Notes under the pieces: model-generated | Databases searched by the model: none | What the model was told of the DNA's origin: nothing | What the model saw: only the letters and a program-made list of their open reading frames with translations | In this document: positions 40,536 to 49,607 of the stretch, one piece after another | Layout of the letters: each line of letters begins with the position of its first letter | How positions within the stretch are numbered: the stretch's first letter is position 1 | Assembly: GCF_030408375.1 (NCBI RefSeq) | Contig: NZ_CP046530.1 | Span: 930,001 to 994,000 of the forward strand | Source: Corynebacterium afermentans subsp. lipophilum | GTDB lineage: Bacteria; Actinomycetota; Actinomycetes; Mycobacteriales; Mycobacteriaceae | Direction: 5' to 3' | Length of the DNA stretch: 64,000 nucleotides | Position numbers and translations under genes: made by a program

Positions 40536-42563
40536 TTAGGGACGGTAGTCGTGGTCTGAGATCTGACGGTACGCAAGTGCTTCTCGACGAGCCGAAGGCA
40601 CCTCCGGCAACCGGAAAATATGCGCGACGTTCTTCTCCGGCGCGAGACGGATGAAGTTACCGGTCTCGGCGGTGGTCCAGGTGTAGCGCTCGCCGGTGAT
40701 CTGGTCGTGGACGTCGAAGGTTTCGCCGTCGTTTAAGCCGACCGCGGAGGCGTCGACACGCAGCATGCCCTCCTGGGTGGAGGAGGGATCCAGGTTGACC
40801 ACCACGAGCACCGCGTTGCCGGTCTCCGCGTCCACCTTGGAGTAGGCGATGATGTTGTCGTTGGCGATGTCGTGGAAACGGATCTGGCGCAGCTGCTGCA
40901 GCGCCGGGTTGTCGCGGCGGATCTGGTTGAGCAGGGTCAGGTACGGCTCGAGCGACGCGCCCTTTTCCAGGGCGGCGGCGAAGTCGCGGTGGCGCAGCTG
41001 GTACTTCTCGCTGTCGTGGTACTCCTCGCTGCCTTCGGCCACGGGGCGGTCCTCGTAGAGCTCGTAGCCGGAGTAGACACCCCACAGCGGACTCATGGTG
41101 GCAGCCAGGGTGGCGCGCAGCGCAAAGGCCGCCGGGCCGCCCTCCTGCAGCGTGGCGTGCAGGATGTCGGGGGTGTTGACGAAGAGGTTGGGGCGGGAGA
41201 CGTCAGCGACGTCCACGAGCAGCTGGGCGAAATCGGTCAGCTCCGCCTTGGTGGTCTTCCACGTGAAGTGGGTGTAGGACTGCGAGAACCCGGCCTTGGA
41301 CAGCCCGTACATGCGCGGCGGGCGGGTAAACGCCTCCGCCAGGAAGACCACGTCCGGGTCGGTCTCGTGCACCTTCGCAATCAGCCAGTGCCAAAAATCC
41401 ACCGGCTTGGTGTGGGGGTTGTCCACGCGGAAGGTGGTCACGCCCAGGTCCACCCAGTACATGAGCACGCGGTAGATCTCCGCGTAGAGCTTCTCCGGAG
41501 CGTTGTCGAAGTTGAGCGGGTAGATGTCCTGGTACTTCTTCGGCGGATTTTCGGCATAAGCAATGGTGCCGTCCGCGAGCACGGTGAAAAACTCCGGGTG
41601 CTCTTTTGCCCACGGGTGGTCGGGGGCTGCCTGGAGGGCGAAGTCGAGGGCGATTTCCAGGCCCAGCTCGTTGGCGTGGTCCATCATGTCGAGGAATTCG
41701 TCCTCGCCGCCCAGATTCGGGTCGAAGGCGTCGTGGCCGCCGTGCTTGGAACCGATCGCCCACGGCGAGCCGACGTCACCGTCCTCCGGGGTCAGCGTGT
41801 TGTTCCGGCCCTTGCGGTTGACCTCGCCGATGGGGTGGATCGGCGGGAAATACACGGTGTCGAAGCCCATGTCCGCCACGCGCTGAAGCTGCGCGGCGGT
41901 GGTGGCCCAGGTGCCGTGGACCGGGTTGCCGTTGTCGTCCACGCCGCCGGTGGAGCGGGGGAACAGCTCGTACCAGGAGTTGACCAGCGCTGCGCGGCGC
42001 TCCACCAGGATGTCGGCCACGGGCCCGCGGGTGACCAGCTCACGCAGCGGGTACTCGGCAAGCACGTCGCGCACCTCGGTTGACACGCACGGCGCGATGC
42101 GTTCGGCGAGCGGGAGCGTGTCGTCGAGAAGCGTTGTGCGGGCGTTTTGCAGCACCTGTGGCGCGGGGGTCTGGGCAATGGCCGCGGCGAACAGGTCCGC
42201 GCCGTGGGCAATGTCGTTGGCCAACTCGGCTTCGGTCTGGCCGGCGGCGAGCTTCTTCTCCACCGCATTGCGCCACGTGGCCATCACGTCGCTCCACGCG
42301 TCCACCCGGTAGCGCCACAGCCCCTTTTCGCGGGGGATGAAGATGCCGTGGACGTAATCCGGGCGGTAGACCTCCTGGCGCATCGGCACCGAGAACTGCT
42401 CGCCGGAAGGCGACACCAGCACCAGCGTCGCAGCGATCGCGTCGTGGCCCTCGCGCCACACCAGCGCCGAAACGGGCACTACCTCGCCGACCACCGCCTT
42501 CGCGGGCAGCGTGCGCCCGGAAACCTGGGGGCGCACATCGTCGATGCCAAAGCGAGCAACCAT
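40536..42563 (-). CDS. glgE: Maltosyltransferase GlgE
   Basis: 675 aa GH13_3 enzyme. It begins MVARFGIDDVRPQVSGR, with an N-terminal beta domain. The nucleophile Asp lies in TTFRVDNPHTKPVDFW, the acid Glu in VVFLAEAFTRPP, and YFPPIHPIGEVNRKGRNN is a family signature. It extends alpha-1,4-glucan from maltose-1-phosphate. Adjacent glgB completes the pathway; treS/pep2 and glgC/glgM are not in this window. Confidence 0.96.
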   Translation of the reverse strand: MVARFGIDDVRPQVSGRTLPAKAVVGEVVPVSALVWREGHDAIAATLVLVSPSGEQFSVPMRQEVYRPDYVHGIFIPREKGLWRYRVDAWSDVMATWRNAVEKKLAAGQTEAELANDIAHGADLFAAAIAQTPAPQVLQNARTTLLDDTLPLAERIAPCVSTEVRDVLAEYPLRELVTRGPVADILVERRAALVNSWYELFPRSTGGVDDNGNPVHGTWATTAAQLQRVADMGFDTVYFPPIHPIGEVNRKGRNNTLTPEDGDVGSPWAIGSKHGGHDAFDPNLGGEDEFLDMMDHANELGLEIALDFALQAAPDHPWAKEHPEFFTVLADGTIAYAENPPKKYQDIYPLNFDNAPEKLYAEIYRVLMYWVDLGVTTFRVDNPHTKPVDFWHWLIAKVHETDPDVVFLAEAFTRPPRMYGLSKAGFSQSYTHFTWKTTKAELTDFAQLLVDVADVSRPNLFVNTPDILHATLQEGGPAAFALRATLAATMSPLWGVYSGYELYEDRPVAEGSEEYHDSEKYQLRHRDFAAALEKGASLEPYLTLLNQIRRDNPALQQLRQIRFHDIANDNIIAYSKVDAETGNAVLVVVNLDPSSTQEGMLRVDASAVGLNDGETFDVHDQITGERYTWTTAETGNFIRLAPEKNVAHIFRLPEVPSARREALAYRQISDHDYRP

Positions 42564-42643
42564 TTTTTACTGACCCTCTCAACCTGCCTGCATTCCATCA
42601 GCCAGGGTAGCGCGGGCCTCCCACACACGCGGGCCGAAATAGG

Positions 42644-42650
42644 TAAAGAT
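42644..42650 (+). promoter_or_regulatory. -10 region of ABC ATPase gene
   Basis: TAAAGAT, 6 nt before GTG 42657; divergent from glgE. Leaderless transcript inferred. Confidence 0.4.
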
Positions 42651-42656
42651 GGATGC

Positions 42657-43499
<843 letters not shown>

Positions 43500-43516
43500 G
43501 CCTGGGGATTTCGGCC

Positions 43517-44392
43517 ATGCCCACGAGAAGGAACCACACCCAGGGCGTGCTGACGCACGACGTCGGCGACACCATCGACGTCCATGAGCGCAGCGGGTTT
43601 CAAGGTGCCCGGCTGTCCGCGACGGTGATGCTGCTGCGCGACGGTGCGGACGGTCTCGAGGTGTGGATGCAGGAGCGCGTGCTATCCATGCCGAATTACC
43701 CCGGCATCACTGTCTTTCCCGGCGGCGGGGTGGATTCGCGCGATTTCCCGCCGCGCGCGTGGGACGACGGCGAGCTGTGGCTCGGCCGCTCCGCGATTTC
43801 CCTGGCCCGGCAGCTGGGCGTGACCAAGTACAAGGCGCACGCGCTGCTGTTCGCGGCGGTGCGCGAGCTGTTCGAGGAAACCGGCACGCTGCTCGCCGTG
43901 GACGACGACGGGGAGCTGCTCGATGACGCGCGCCCCTTCCACGAGCACCGCCTGAAGCTGGAATCGCATGAGCTTTCGCTTACCGACGTGCTCCGCGAAT
44001 CCAACCTCAACGTCTGCGCCGACCTGGTCAAACCGCTCGCGAGGTGGGTGGGCAAATCTGAAAGCGGCAACTGGTTCGACACCTTCACCTTCGTCGCCGC
44101 CAACCCGGAGGGCCAGGAACCGGATTCCAACACCGAGGAGGCGGACGACGCCAACTGGTTTCCACCAAAGCTGATCTTGGACGGCTGGCAACACGGCCTG
44201 GTGCGCCTGGCACCCTCGACGTGGGCGCAGCTGACTGAGGTCGCGCGCTTCCACGACACGGCAGAGGCGCTGGCTGCCGCCTGGCGCGCAGACCTGTCCC
44301 CGGTGGTGGGCGACCCGGTAGACGACGTGCGCTACCGCGACTTTTTCTCTTTCACGCCCATAGACAGGATTGGACGCCGCGGTGGGATTTAG
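43517..44392 (+). CDS. NUDIX hydrolase family protein
   Basis: 291 aa. The core is RELFEETGTLLA in a NUDIX box whose first glycine is not obvious (LLFAAVRELFEETGT). The N-terminus contains LSATVMLLRDG and MPNYPGITVFPGGGVD, typical of CoA-type or RNF-type NUDIX proteins. It hydrolyses a nucleoside-diphosphate-linked compound; substrate unknown. The 3' end overlaps the next gene by 23 nt if TTG 44370 is used. Confidence 0.85.
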   Translation: MPTRRNHTQGVLTHDVGDTIDVHERSGFQGARLSATVMLLRDGADGLEVWMQERVLSMPNYPGITVFPGGGVDSRDFPPRAWDDGELWLGRSAISLARQLGVTKYKAHALLFAAVRELFEETGTLLAVDDDGELLDDARPFHEHRLKLESHELSLTDVLRESNLNVCADLVKPLARWVGKSESGNWFDTFTFVAANPEGQEPDSNTEEADDANWFPPKLILDGWQHGLVRLAPSTWAQLTEVARFHDTAEALAAAWRADLSPVVGDPVDDVRYRDFFSFTPIDRIGRRGGI

Positions 44393-45521
44393 CGTTGCAG
44401 AAGCCCGCTTTTTAGCGGCACACGCCGGGGAGGTCGCCGACGTTGCGCCGCAGGTGGCGCTAACCAAGCAATCCGTGTTCGCGGACCGCGGGGTCCTCGA
44501 TGCCCGCTTCGGCGAGTACGCCCGCGCGGTCAGCGTGCTCATCTCCTCCCAGCGCGCGGCAGAGGGGAAGTTCCCGGAGCACTGGCTCACCGACGCCGAC
44601 GCAGTGCAGCAGGCCACCCCGGCGCGCGTGGCGCGCGTGCGGGCGCAGCGCATTGCGGCGGCCGGGGTGGAGTTCGTCCACGACGTGACCTGTTCGGTGG
44701 GCTCGGAGGCGCCGGCGTTTCTTGATGCCGGCGTTGCCTGGCTCGGCTCGGACTTGGACGCCGCGCGCCTGGTCATGGCGCGGCACAACCTCGGCGCAGA
44801 CGCCTGGCTGGCTCGCGCCGACGCGCTCGCGCCGGTGAGCACCGGCGGGGCGGTGGTGGCCGACCCCGCGCGCCGGGCCGGCGGCAGGCGGATCACCGAC
44901 CCGGCGAAGCTCCTGCCACCGCTGCCGGACTTGCTTTCCGCGCATGCCGGCCGCGAGATGGCGGTCAAGTGCGCGCCGGGCATCGACTACTCCGGGTGGG
45001 ACGGCCTGGTCAGCGTGGTTTCGGTGGACGGGGGCGTCAAAGAGGCGTGCCTGTACACGCCAGGGTTGGCGGGCGGAGCTCGTCGAGAAGCAGTGGTGTT
45101 GCGCGACTTCGAGGAACGCGTCACCGACGACGAGCTGGACGAGGTGGAGGTCACCGCGCCGCGCAAGTGGATCATCGAACCGGATGGCGCGGTCGTGCGC
45201 GCCGGGCTGGTGCGGCAATGGGCGGCGCGCCACGGGTTGAGCATGCTCGACGAGCACATCGCCTACACCACCGGCGACGCTGTGCCAGCGGGGTATAGCG
45301 GCTTCGAGTTCATCGAGGCGGTGCCGCTGCGCGCGCTGAAGAAAACGCTCGCCGGACACGGGGCTGGGGCCGCGGAGATCCTCGTGCGCGGGGTGGACGT
45401 GGACCCCGACCAGCTGCGCAAGAAGCTCAAGCTGCGTGGGGACAGGCAGATGGGCGTGGTGATCGCGCGCGTCGGCAACGACGCGGTGGCGCATGTGTGC
45501 CACGCGCGCGTGCACGCCTAA
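44370..45521 (+). CDS. THUMP-like class I SAM-dependent methyltransferase
   Basis: 383 aa from TTG 44370; GTG 44382 is an alternative. The Rossmann core has EFVHDVTCSVGSEAPAFLDAG and SDLDAARLVMARHN, and [14 protein letters not shown] occupies the D-P-P-Y-like position. The C-terminal region with VRGVDVDPDQLRKKLKLRGD is the THUMP-like domain of this actinobacterial family. A nucleic-acid methyl group transfer is likely; the target is unknown. The stop codon TAA is the start of the -10 box of the next gene. Confidence 0.8.
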   Translation: MDAAVGFSVAEARFLAAHAGEVADVAPQVALTKQSVFADRGVLDARFGEYARAVSVLISSQRAAEGKFPEHWLTDADAVQQATPARVARVRAQRIAAAGVEFVHDVTCSVGSEAPAFLDAGVAWLGSDLDAARLVMARHNLGADAWLARADALAPVSTGGAVVADPARRAGGRRITDPAKLLPPLPDLLSAHAGREMAVKCAPGIDYSGWDGLVSVVSVDGGVKEACLYTPGLAGGARREAVVLRDFEERVTDDELDEVEVTAPRKWIIEPDGAVVRAGLVRQWAARHGLSMLDEHIAYTTGDAVPAGYSGFEFIEAVPLRALKKTLAGHGAGAAEILVRGVDVDPDQLRKKLKLRGDRQMGVVIARVGNDAVAHVCHARVHA

Positions 45522-45524
45522 CCT
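45519..45524 (+). promoter_or_regulatory. -10 box of iscS
   Basis: TAACCT, made from the stop codon of the preceding gene, 6 nt before ATG 45531. Confidence 0.45.
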
Positions 45525-45530
45525 GGGGGC

Positions 45531-46640
45531 ATGGTCTACCTCGATCACGCAGCCACCACCCCCATGCGCCAGTGCGCCATCGACGCATGGGTGGAGCACG
45601 CCGGTGCGTTGAACGCCGGCAGCCAGCACGCCGCCGGGCGCAAGGCCAACGCGGTGCTCGCCGACGCCCGCGAGCGCATCGCGTCCGCGGTGGGGGCGGA
45701 TCCGGTGGAGGTGGTGTTCACCGGCTCCGGCACCGAGGCGAACAACATCGGGGTGCGGGGGCTTTGGAACGCCTCCGGCGGCGGCCGTGTGGTGTCCACC
45801 CCGATCGAGCACCCGGCCGTGCTCGAGGTGGTCAAGTCTCTGGGGCAGACTGAGTGGCTGCCGGTGGGGCGAGACGGCGTGGTCTCGGACCTTTCGGCGC
45901 TAGATACCCCGGCGGCGGTGGCGGCGGTGATGTGGGCGAACAACGAAACCGGCGCGATCCAGCCGGTGCGCGAGGCTGTCTCCCGCGCAGGTGCCGTGGG
46001 CACCCCGGTGCACGTGGACGCGGTGCAGGCGGTGGGGCACATTCCGGTGGACTTCCACGAGCTCGGCGCGGCCACCCTGGCGGCCAGCGCGCACAAGTTC
46101 GGCGGGCCGCGCGGGATGGGCATCTTGTTGGCCCGCCGCTCGCCGGCGCCGCAGCCGGTGATCCTGGGCGGCGGGCAGGAGCGCGGGATCCGTTCCGGCA
46201 CGGTGGATGTGGCCTCGGCGGCGGCAACGGCGGCGGCGCTGGAGGAAGCGGTCGCCGAGATGGGGCAGGAGCAGCAACGGATCGCGGCACTGCGCGACGC
46301 GGTGATTGCCGGAGTGAAGGCGGCTGTGCCGGAGGTGATCGCTGTAGCGCAAGAGCCCCGCCTGCCCGGGCACGCGCACTTCATGTTCCCGGGGGCGAAC
46401 GCGGACGCGCTGATCATGCTTTTGGACGCCCAGGGCATCCAGGTCTCGGCCGGTTCGGCGTGCGCCAGCGGTGTGCTGCGGATGAGCCACGTGCTCGAGG
46501 CGATGGGGTACTCCGAGCGCGAAGCGATGGGGGCGCTGCGCGTGACGGTGGGGCGGACGAACACGCGCGAGGACGTGGACGCATTCCTCGCTGCGATTCC
46601 GGAGGTGGTGGAGCGGGCCCGCGCCGCTGGCGCGTTGTGA
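45531..46640 (+). CDS. iscS: Cysteine desulfurase (IscS/NifS type)
   Basis: 369 aa, PLP-dependent class V aminotransferase fold. MVYLDHAATTPM begins the protein; FTGSGTEANN binds PLP; Schiff-base Lys is in ASAHKFGGPRG; the persulfide Cys is in SAGSACASGVL, with the short IscS-type loop. It moves sulfur from cysteine to acceptors. In corynebacteria it is usually close to mnmA, the 2-thiouridylase; here about 5.3 kb of other genes lie between them. Confidence 0.93.
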   Translation: MVYLDHAATTPMRQCAIDAWVEHAGALNAGSQHAAGRKANAVLADARERIASAVGADPVEVVFTGSGTEANNIGVRGLWNASGGGRVVSTPIEHPAVLEVVKSLGQTEWLPVGRDGVVSDLSALDTPAAVAAVMWANNETGAIQPVREAVSRAGAVGTPVHVDAVQAVGHIPVDFHELGAATLAASAHKFGGPRGMGILLARRSPAPQPVILGGGQERGIRSGTVDVASAAATAAALEEAVAEMGQEQQRIAALRDAVIAGVKAAVPEVIAVAQEPRLPGHAHFMFPGANADALIMLLDAQGIQVSAGSACASGVLRMSHVLEAMGYSEREAMGALRVTVGRTNTREDVDAFLAAIPEVVERARAAGAL

Positions 46641-46678
46641 TTTGCGTGTCGCGTGTGGCACGTGTGAATTGAGTGGTT

Positions 46679-46684
46679 TAGTGT
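46679..46684 (+). promoter_or_regulatory. -10 box of GH25 gene
   Basis: TAGTGT, 7 nt before ATG 46692; it favours this ATG over GTG 46683. Confidence 0.45.
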
Positions 46685-46691
46685 GTCGGGC

Positions 46692-47756
46692 ATGCAGATC
46701 ACTCGCCGCATCCGTACCGCAGCCGCCGCCGTGACCGCGCTCGCCCTGGGCCTGAGCGTGGTCAACCCGGTGACCGGGCCCGCAGACGCCCAGCCCATTC
46801 CGGGCGTGGTCTCCGGCGTGGACGTGGCGGGCCACCAGCGCCCAGGTGGCGCCGCCATTGACTGGCGCTCCGTGCACACCGTCGGCGGCCAGGACTTCGC
46901 CTACGTGAAGGCCTCCGAGGGCGACGGCTGGAAGAACGATTTCTACGACGAAGACGCCAAGGCCGCGGCCGACGCCGGCCTGAAGGTGGGCGCCTACCAC
47001 TACGCGCGCCCGGCAGAAGACCCGGTGGCGCAGGCGCGCTACTTCGCCTCCGTGGTCAACGACGGCCCGGCCACCCAGCTGCCGCCCGTGCTGGATCTGG
47101 AGGTCGACGAAGGGCTGGGGCCGGTGCAGCTAGCGGGATGGACGCAGGCGTTCCTCTCCGAGCTCGAGGCGCGCACCGGCAAGCGCCCGATGATCTACAC
47201 GTACCGCTACTTCTGGTACGAGCGCATGAACGACACCCGCGCGTTCACCTCGTATCCGCTGTGGCTGGCGGCCTACCAGAACCGCCCGCCTGCCCCGGTC
47301 GGCGGTTGGGACAAGCTGAGCTTCTGGCAGCGCAGCGAGTCCGGCCGCGTGGTGGGCATCAACACGCCGGTGGACATGAACATCTACAACGGCAACGCCG
47401 CGCAGCTGAACCAGTTCGCCGCAGGTGACCTGCGCGCCGGCGGCGGCGTGCTGGAGGCGTTCCAGGCGCCGGACTCCGGGGAGCTGAAGGTGCTCGAGCA
47501 GGACAGCACCAAGCTCGTCGTCGCTATCCTCGCGCTCGCCGCGGGCGGCCTGGGTGCGCAGCAGCTTATCGACGCCGCCCGCCTCGCCGGCTTCGACCCG
47601 ACCGACGCGGACAACATCGCGGGCCTCGTCCGTGCGCTCGCGGGCCAGGGCGAGCTGCCGATCGAGGATCTGCAGAAGATGATGGTCGGCGACTACCAGA
47701 TCGGCGACCTGCTCATCCTGCTTGACAATGCCGCCAAGGCAGCGAACAAGGGCTAA
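46692..47756 (+). CDS. Secreted GH25 lysozyme (N-acetylmuramidase)
   Basis: 354 aa from ATG 46692. A Sec signal peptide (ITRRIRTAAAAVTALALGLS, cleavage near ADAQP) is followed by a GH25 domain: SGVDVAGHQ with the first catalytic Asp, FAYVKASEGDG, VGAYHYARP, and the catalytic pair in PPVLDLEVDEG; the C-terminal part has FWQRSESGRV and DMNIYNG. The last ~100 residues form a helical tail of unknown role. It cleaves muramic acid-GlcNAc bonds; autolytic or interbacterial use is possible. Confidence 0.88.
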   Translation: MQITRRIRTAAAAVTALALGLSVVNPVTGPADAQPIPGVVSGVDVAGHQRPGGAAIDWRSVHTVGGQDFAYVKASEGDGWKNDFYDEDAKAAADAGLKVGAYHYARPAEDPVAQARYFASVVNDGPATQLPPVLDLEVDEGLGPVQLAGWTQAFLSELEARTGKRPMIYTYRYFWYERMNDTRAFTSYPLWLAAYQNRPPAPVGGWDKLSFWQRSESGRVVGINTPVDMNIYNGNAAQLNQFAAGDLRAGGGVLEAFQAPDSGELKVLEQDSTKLVVAILALAAGGLGAQQLIDAARLAGFDPTDADNIAGLVRALAGQGELPIEDLQKMMVGDYQIGDLLILLDNAAKAANKG

Positions 47757-47764
47757 ATCAGGGG

Positions 47765-48553
47765 CTAGTCGTGCCGCGGTGTAGTCGCTAAGCGGCGGCA
47801 CCATTTTTCGTCTTTGAACTGCGCCGGCACCCCGCCTTTGAGCAGGTTGCGGGTGAGCGTGTCGCTCGCCTCCAGCGGGTGGCCAGCGCCGATAAGCACG
47901 ATGTTGCCGTAGCGGCGGCCTTTGAGCATCGGTGGGTCCGCAATCGCTGCGATGTGCGGGAACACCTCTAACATCCCCGCAAGCTCTTCCTTCGCCTCCT
48001 TCAGGTCCGCGTGCGAGCCGCAGTTGGCCACGTAAAAGCCGCCATCGCTTAACGACGTCCACGCCGCGCGGTAGAACTCCACCGTGGTGAGATCGCGCGG
48101 GGTGGTGGCCGAGAAGAACACGTCGCGGATGATCACGTCGCGGGTCGCCGGTTTGAACGCGTCGGTGGCCTCGCGGGCGTCGCCGACGCGGATTTTCACG
48201 GTGGGGGACCGGGGGACGTCGAAAAGCTCGCGCGCAAGGACCGCAAGCTCCGAATCGATCTCCACGACCGTGCTGCGCGAGCCGGGCCACGCGGCGGCGA
48301 AGTAGCGGGCGAGCGTGCACGCGCCGCCGCCGAGGTGCGTCAGCCGCGACTTCGGGCGTGCGTCAACTGGGTAGGCGGAGTCGAGGAAATCCGCCATCCA
48401 GCGCATGTACTCGAAATCCAGCCGAGTCGGCTCGCCAGGAACTATGTGCGAGCTGGGCACGCCGTTGACCAGCAGCACCATGGAGCCGTCGGGCTCGTGG
48501 AGCACCTCGGCGACGCCGGTGTCGATCTCGTAAAACTCGCTTTTTGCGACCAT
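47765..48553 (-). CDS. Spermidine synthase-like SAM-dependent enzyme
   Basis: 262 aa from ATG 48553. The SAM-type fold includes LTHLGGGACTLARYF, VVEIDSELAVLAREL, KIRVGDAREA and the catalytic-region Asp in RDVIIRDVFFSATTP. It resembles spermidine synthases but lacks an obvious polyamine pocket sequence, so the true substrate is uncertain. The frame continues upstream (GTG 48674 and beyond), but the -10 box 8 nt before 48553 supports the short form. The gap to the convergent GH25 gene is 8 nt. Confidence 0.75.
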   Translation of the reverse strand: MVAKSEFYEIDTGVAEVLHEPDGSMVLLVNGVPSSHIVPGEPTRLDFEYMRWMADFLDSAYPVDARPKSRLTHLGGGACTLARYFAAAWPGSRSTVVEIDSELAVLARELFDVPRSPTVKIRVGDAREATDAFKPATRDVIIRDVFFSATTPRDLTTVEFYRAAWTSLSDGGFYVANCGSHADLKEAKEELAGMLEVFPHIAAIADPPMLKGRRYGNIVLIGAGHPLEASDTLTRNLLKGGVPAQFKDEKWCRRLATTPRHD

Positions 48554-48561
48554 GGCGGGTG

Positions 48562-48567
48562 AGAGTA
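48562..48567 (-). promoter_or_regulatory. -10 box of spermidine synthase-like gene
   Basis: TACTCT on the minus strand, 8 nt before ATG 48553. Confidence 0.4.
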
Positions 48568-48883
48568 CTAGAGGCGCGCGTGAGACTAACCCGGTGCGGT
48601 AGGCAAAAAGCGCCGGGTGCACCCGGTCGCGCGACTGCGTTTTAACCAGCACCCGGCCCACATGCGTCTTCACTGTGGGCCGGCGACCGTGCGGATCGTG
48701 TTCAAGAGCGCCAGGACGATGGTGCCGACGTGGACGCTTCCCGCCACTGGCCGCCTCGTCGTACTGCGGTTTGACGCTGGTGAGAATGCAAGTTGAACCG
48801 TGAAAAACAAGGTCTTGCGCTACGGTCGCTAGTACTGATCCAGGGGATCGATGTCCAAGGTATCTACGCAGAAGGAGGGGCAA
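48568..48883. other. Intergenic stretch with GC-rich palindrome
   Basis: This region lies between two divergent genes. It contains the perfect 14-bp palindrome CCGGGTGCACCCGG (48613-48626). A minus-strand frame is open through part of it and may be an N-terminal extension of the spermidine synthase-like gene. No other gene is supported. Confidence 0.3.
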
Positions 48884-49072
48884 ATGTCGACTCCGGTTAC
48901 CCGGATGCTCTCGAACGACGAGATCATCCAGGAATTGGCCAGCATCGAAGAAGAGATGCAACCGTACAACGTCGATGTCTTGCGTCGGCTTCGCGAGGCC
49001 GGTGCCCTGAAGTTCGAAGAAGAACGCCTGTTAGAACGTTACGAAGCGTTGTCGTGGATGCTCAACGGGTAG
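48884..49072 (+). CDS. Small helical protein of unknown function
   Basis: 62 aa from ATG 48884, which has a strong RBS AAGGAGG 6 nt upstream. It is acidic and nearly all helical: EIIQELASIEEEMQPYN, then LRRLREAGAL and a C-terminal EERLLERYEALSWML. The layout (two or three amphipathic helices ending in a short hydrophobic helix) recalls small proteins of actinobacterial phages and plasmids; this is an impression only. The next frame overlaps its 3' end. Confidence 0.65.
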   Translation: MSTPVTRMLSNDEIIQELASIEEEMQPYNVDVLRRLREAGALKFEEERLLERYEALSWMLNG

Positions 49073-49245
49073 ATGTCTTGTCTGAGCACGCCTGGATAGA
49101 ACATGCAACGACGTTCGTTGGTGAAATACAGGATCTGCTCGAAAACACATTAGTAGGTTCCACCACGCTAGAGACTTTACGCTCCGCCGGATGTTATGTG
49201 CAGCCTCCATCGGAGTGGACCGACGTTTCACCTCTCGCTGAGTAG
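49054..49245 (+). CDS. Possible second small protein overlapping the first
   Basis: 63 aa from GTG 49054 (TTG 49078 is an alternative), in a different frame from the preceding gene and overlapping it by 19 nt. Composition is protein-like: SEHAWIEHATTFVGEIQDLL, STTLETLRSAGCYV. No good RBS is seen, so expression would need coupling to the upstream gene. Its last ten codons lie in the segment that resembles DNA upstream of mnmA. It may be a real small gene or the tail of a broken one. Confidence 0.35.
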   Translation: MDAQRVDVLSEHAWIEHATTFVGEIQDLLENTLVGSTTLETLRSAGCYVQPPSEWTDVSPLAE

Positions 49246-49282
49246 GGACACGCAACAGACGCACGAGTCCTCCCACGGCTGT
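49222..49282 (+). pseudogene. Degenerate mnmA fragment next to csoR
   Basis: Bases 49237-49282 match 39 of 46 positions of intact mnmA at 52039-52084; the frame reads HLSLSRDTQQTHESSHGC against [18 protein letters not shown]. Bases 49222-49238 match 16 of 17 positions of the DNA just upstream of mnmA (51899-51915). So the fragment joins the mnmA upstream region to an internal part, lacking about 124 bp including the start codon. It ends directly at the csoR stop codon. Confidence 0.7.
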
Positions 49283-49573
49283 CTAGGATTTCACCAGCCG
49301 AGCGATTGCGGCGGACGCCTCTTCGATCTTGGCGTCGGCTTCCTGCCCGTCGCTGATCGCATCGGCAACACAGTGCTTCAAGTGGTCGTCCAGCAAACCC
49401 AGTGCTACGCCCTTCAGCGCCGCGTTGACCGCACTGATCTGGGTGAGGATGTCAATGCAGTAGGCGTTTTCGTCGATCATGCGGTGGATACCGCGGGTTT
49501 GCCCCTCGATACGTTTGAGCCGGGCGAGGTAACGGTCTTTCTCGCTGATGTAGCCGTGGGTGGGGGTGCTCAT
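49283..49573 (-). CDS. csoR: CsoR-type copper-sensing repressor
   Basis: 96 aa from ATG 49573 (AGGAG 7 nt upstream; ATG 49576 is the alternative). DUF156 helical repressor: YLARLKRIEGQTRGIHRMI, the first Cys in AYCIDILTQISA, and the His/Cys pair in DDHLKHCVAD. This Cys-His-Cys set is that of CsoR, which binds Cu(I) and releases DNA. It lies 35 nt downstream of copB on the same strand, and a CsoR-type operator is in front of copB. Confidence 0.9.
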   Translation of the reverse strand: MSTPTHGYISEKDRYLARLKRIEGQTRGIHRMIDENAYCIDILTQISAVNAALKGVALGLLDDHLKHCVADAISDGQEADAKIEEASAAIARLVKS

Positions 49574-49607
49574 CATTGGTCTCCTGAGTGGTGTGGACGG
49601 TGTCGGG

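Noticed and set aside
48613..48626. CCGGGTGCACCCGG palindrome as an operator
   Set aside because: It is a perfect palindrome, but it is not placed near a promoter element and GC-rich palindromes are expected by chance in this DNA.
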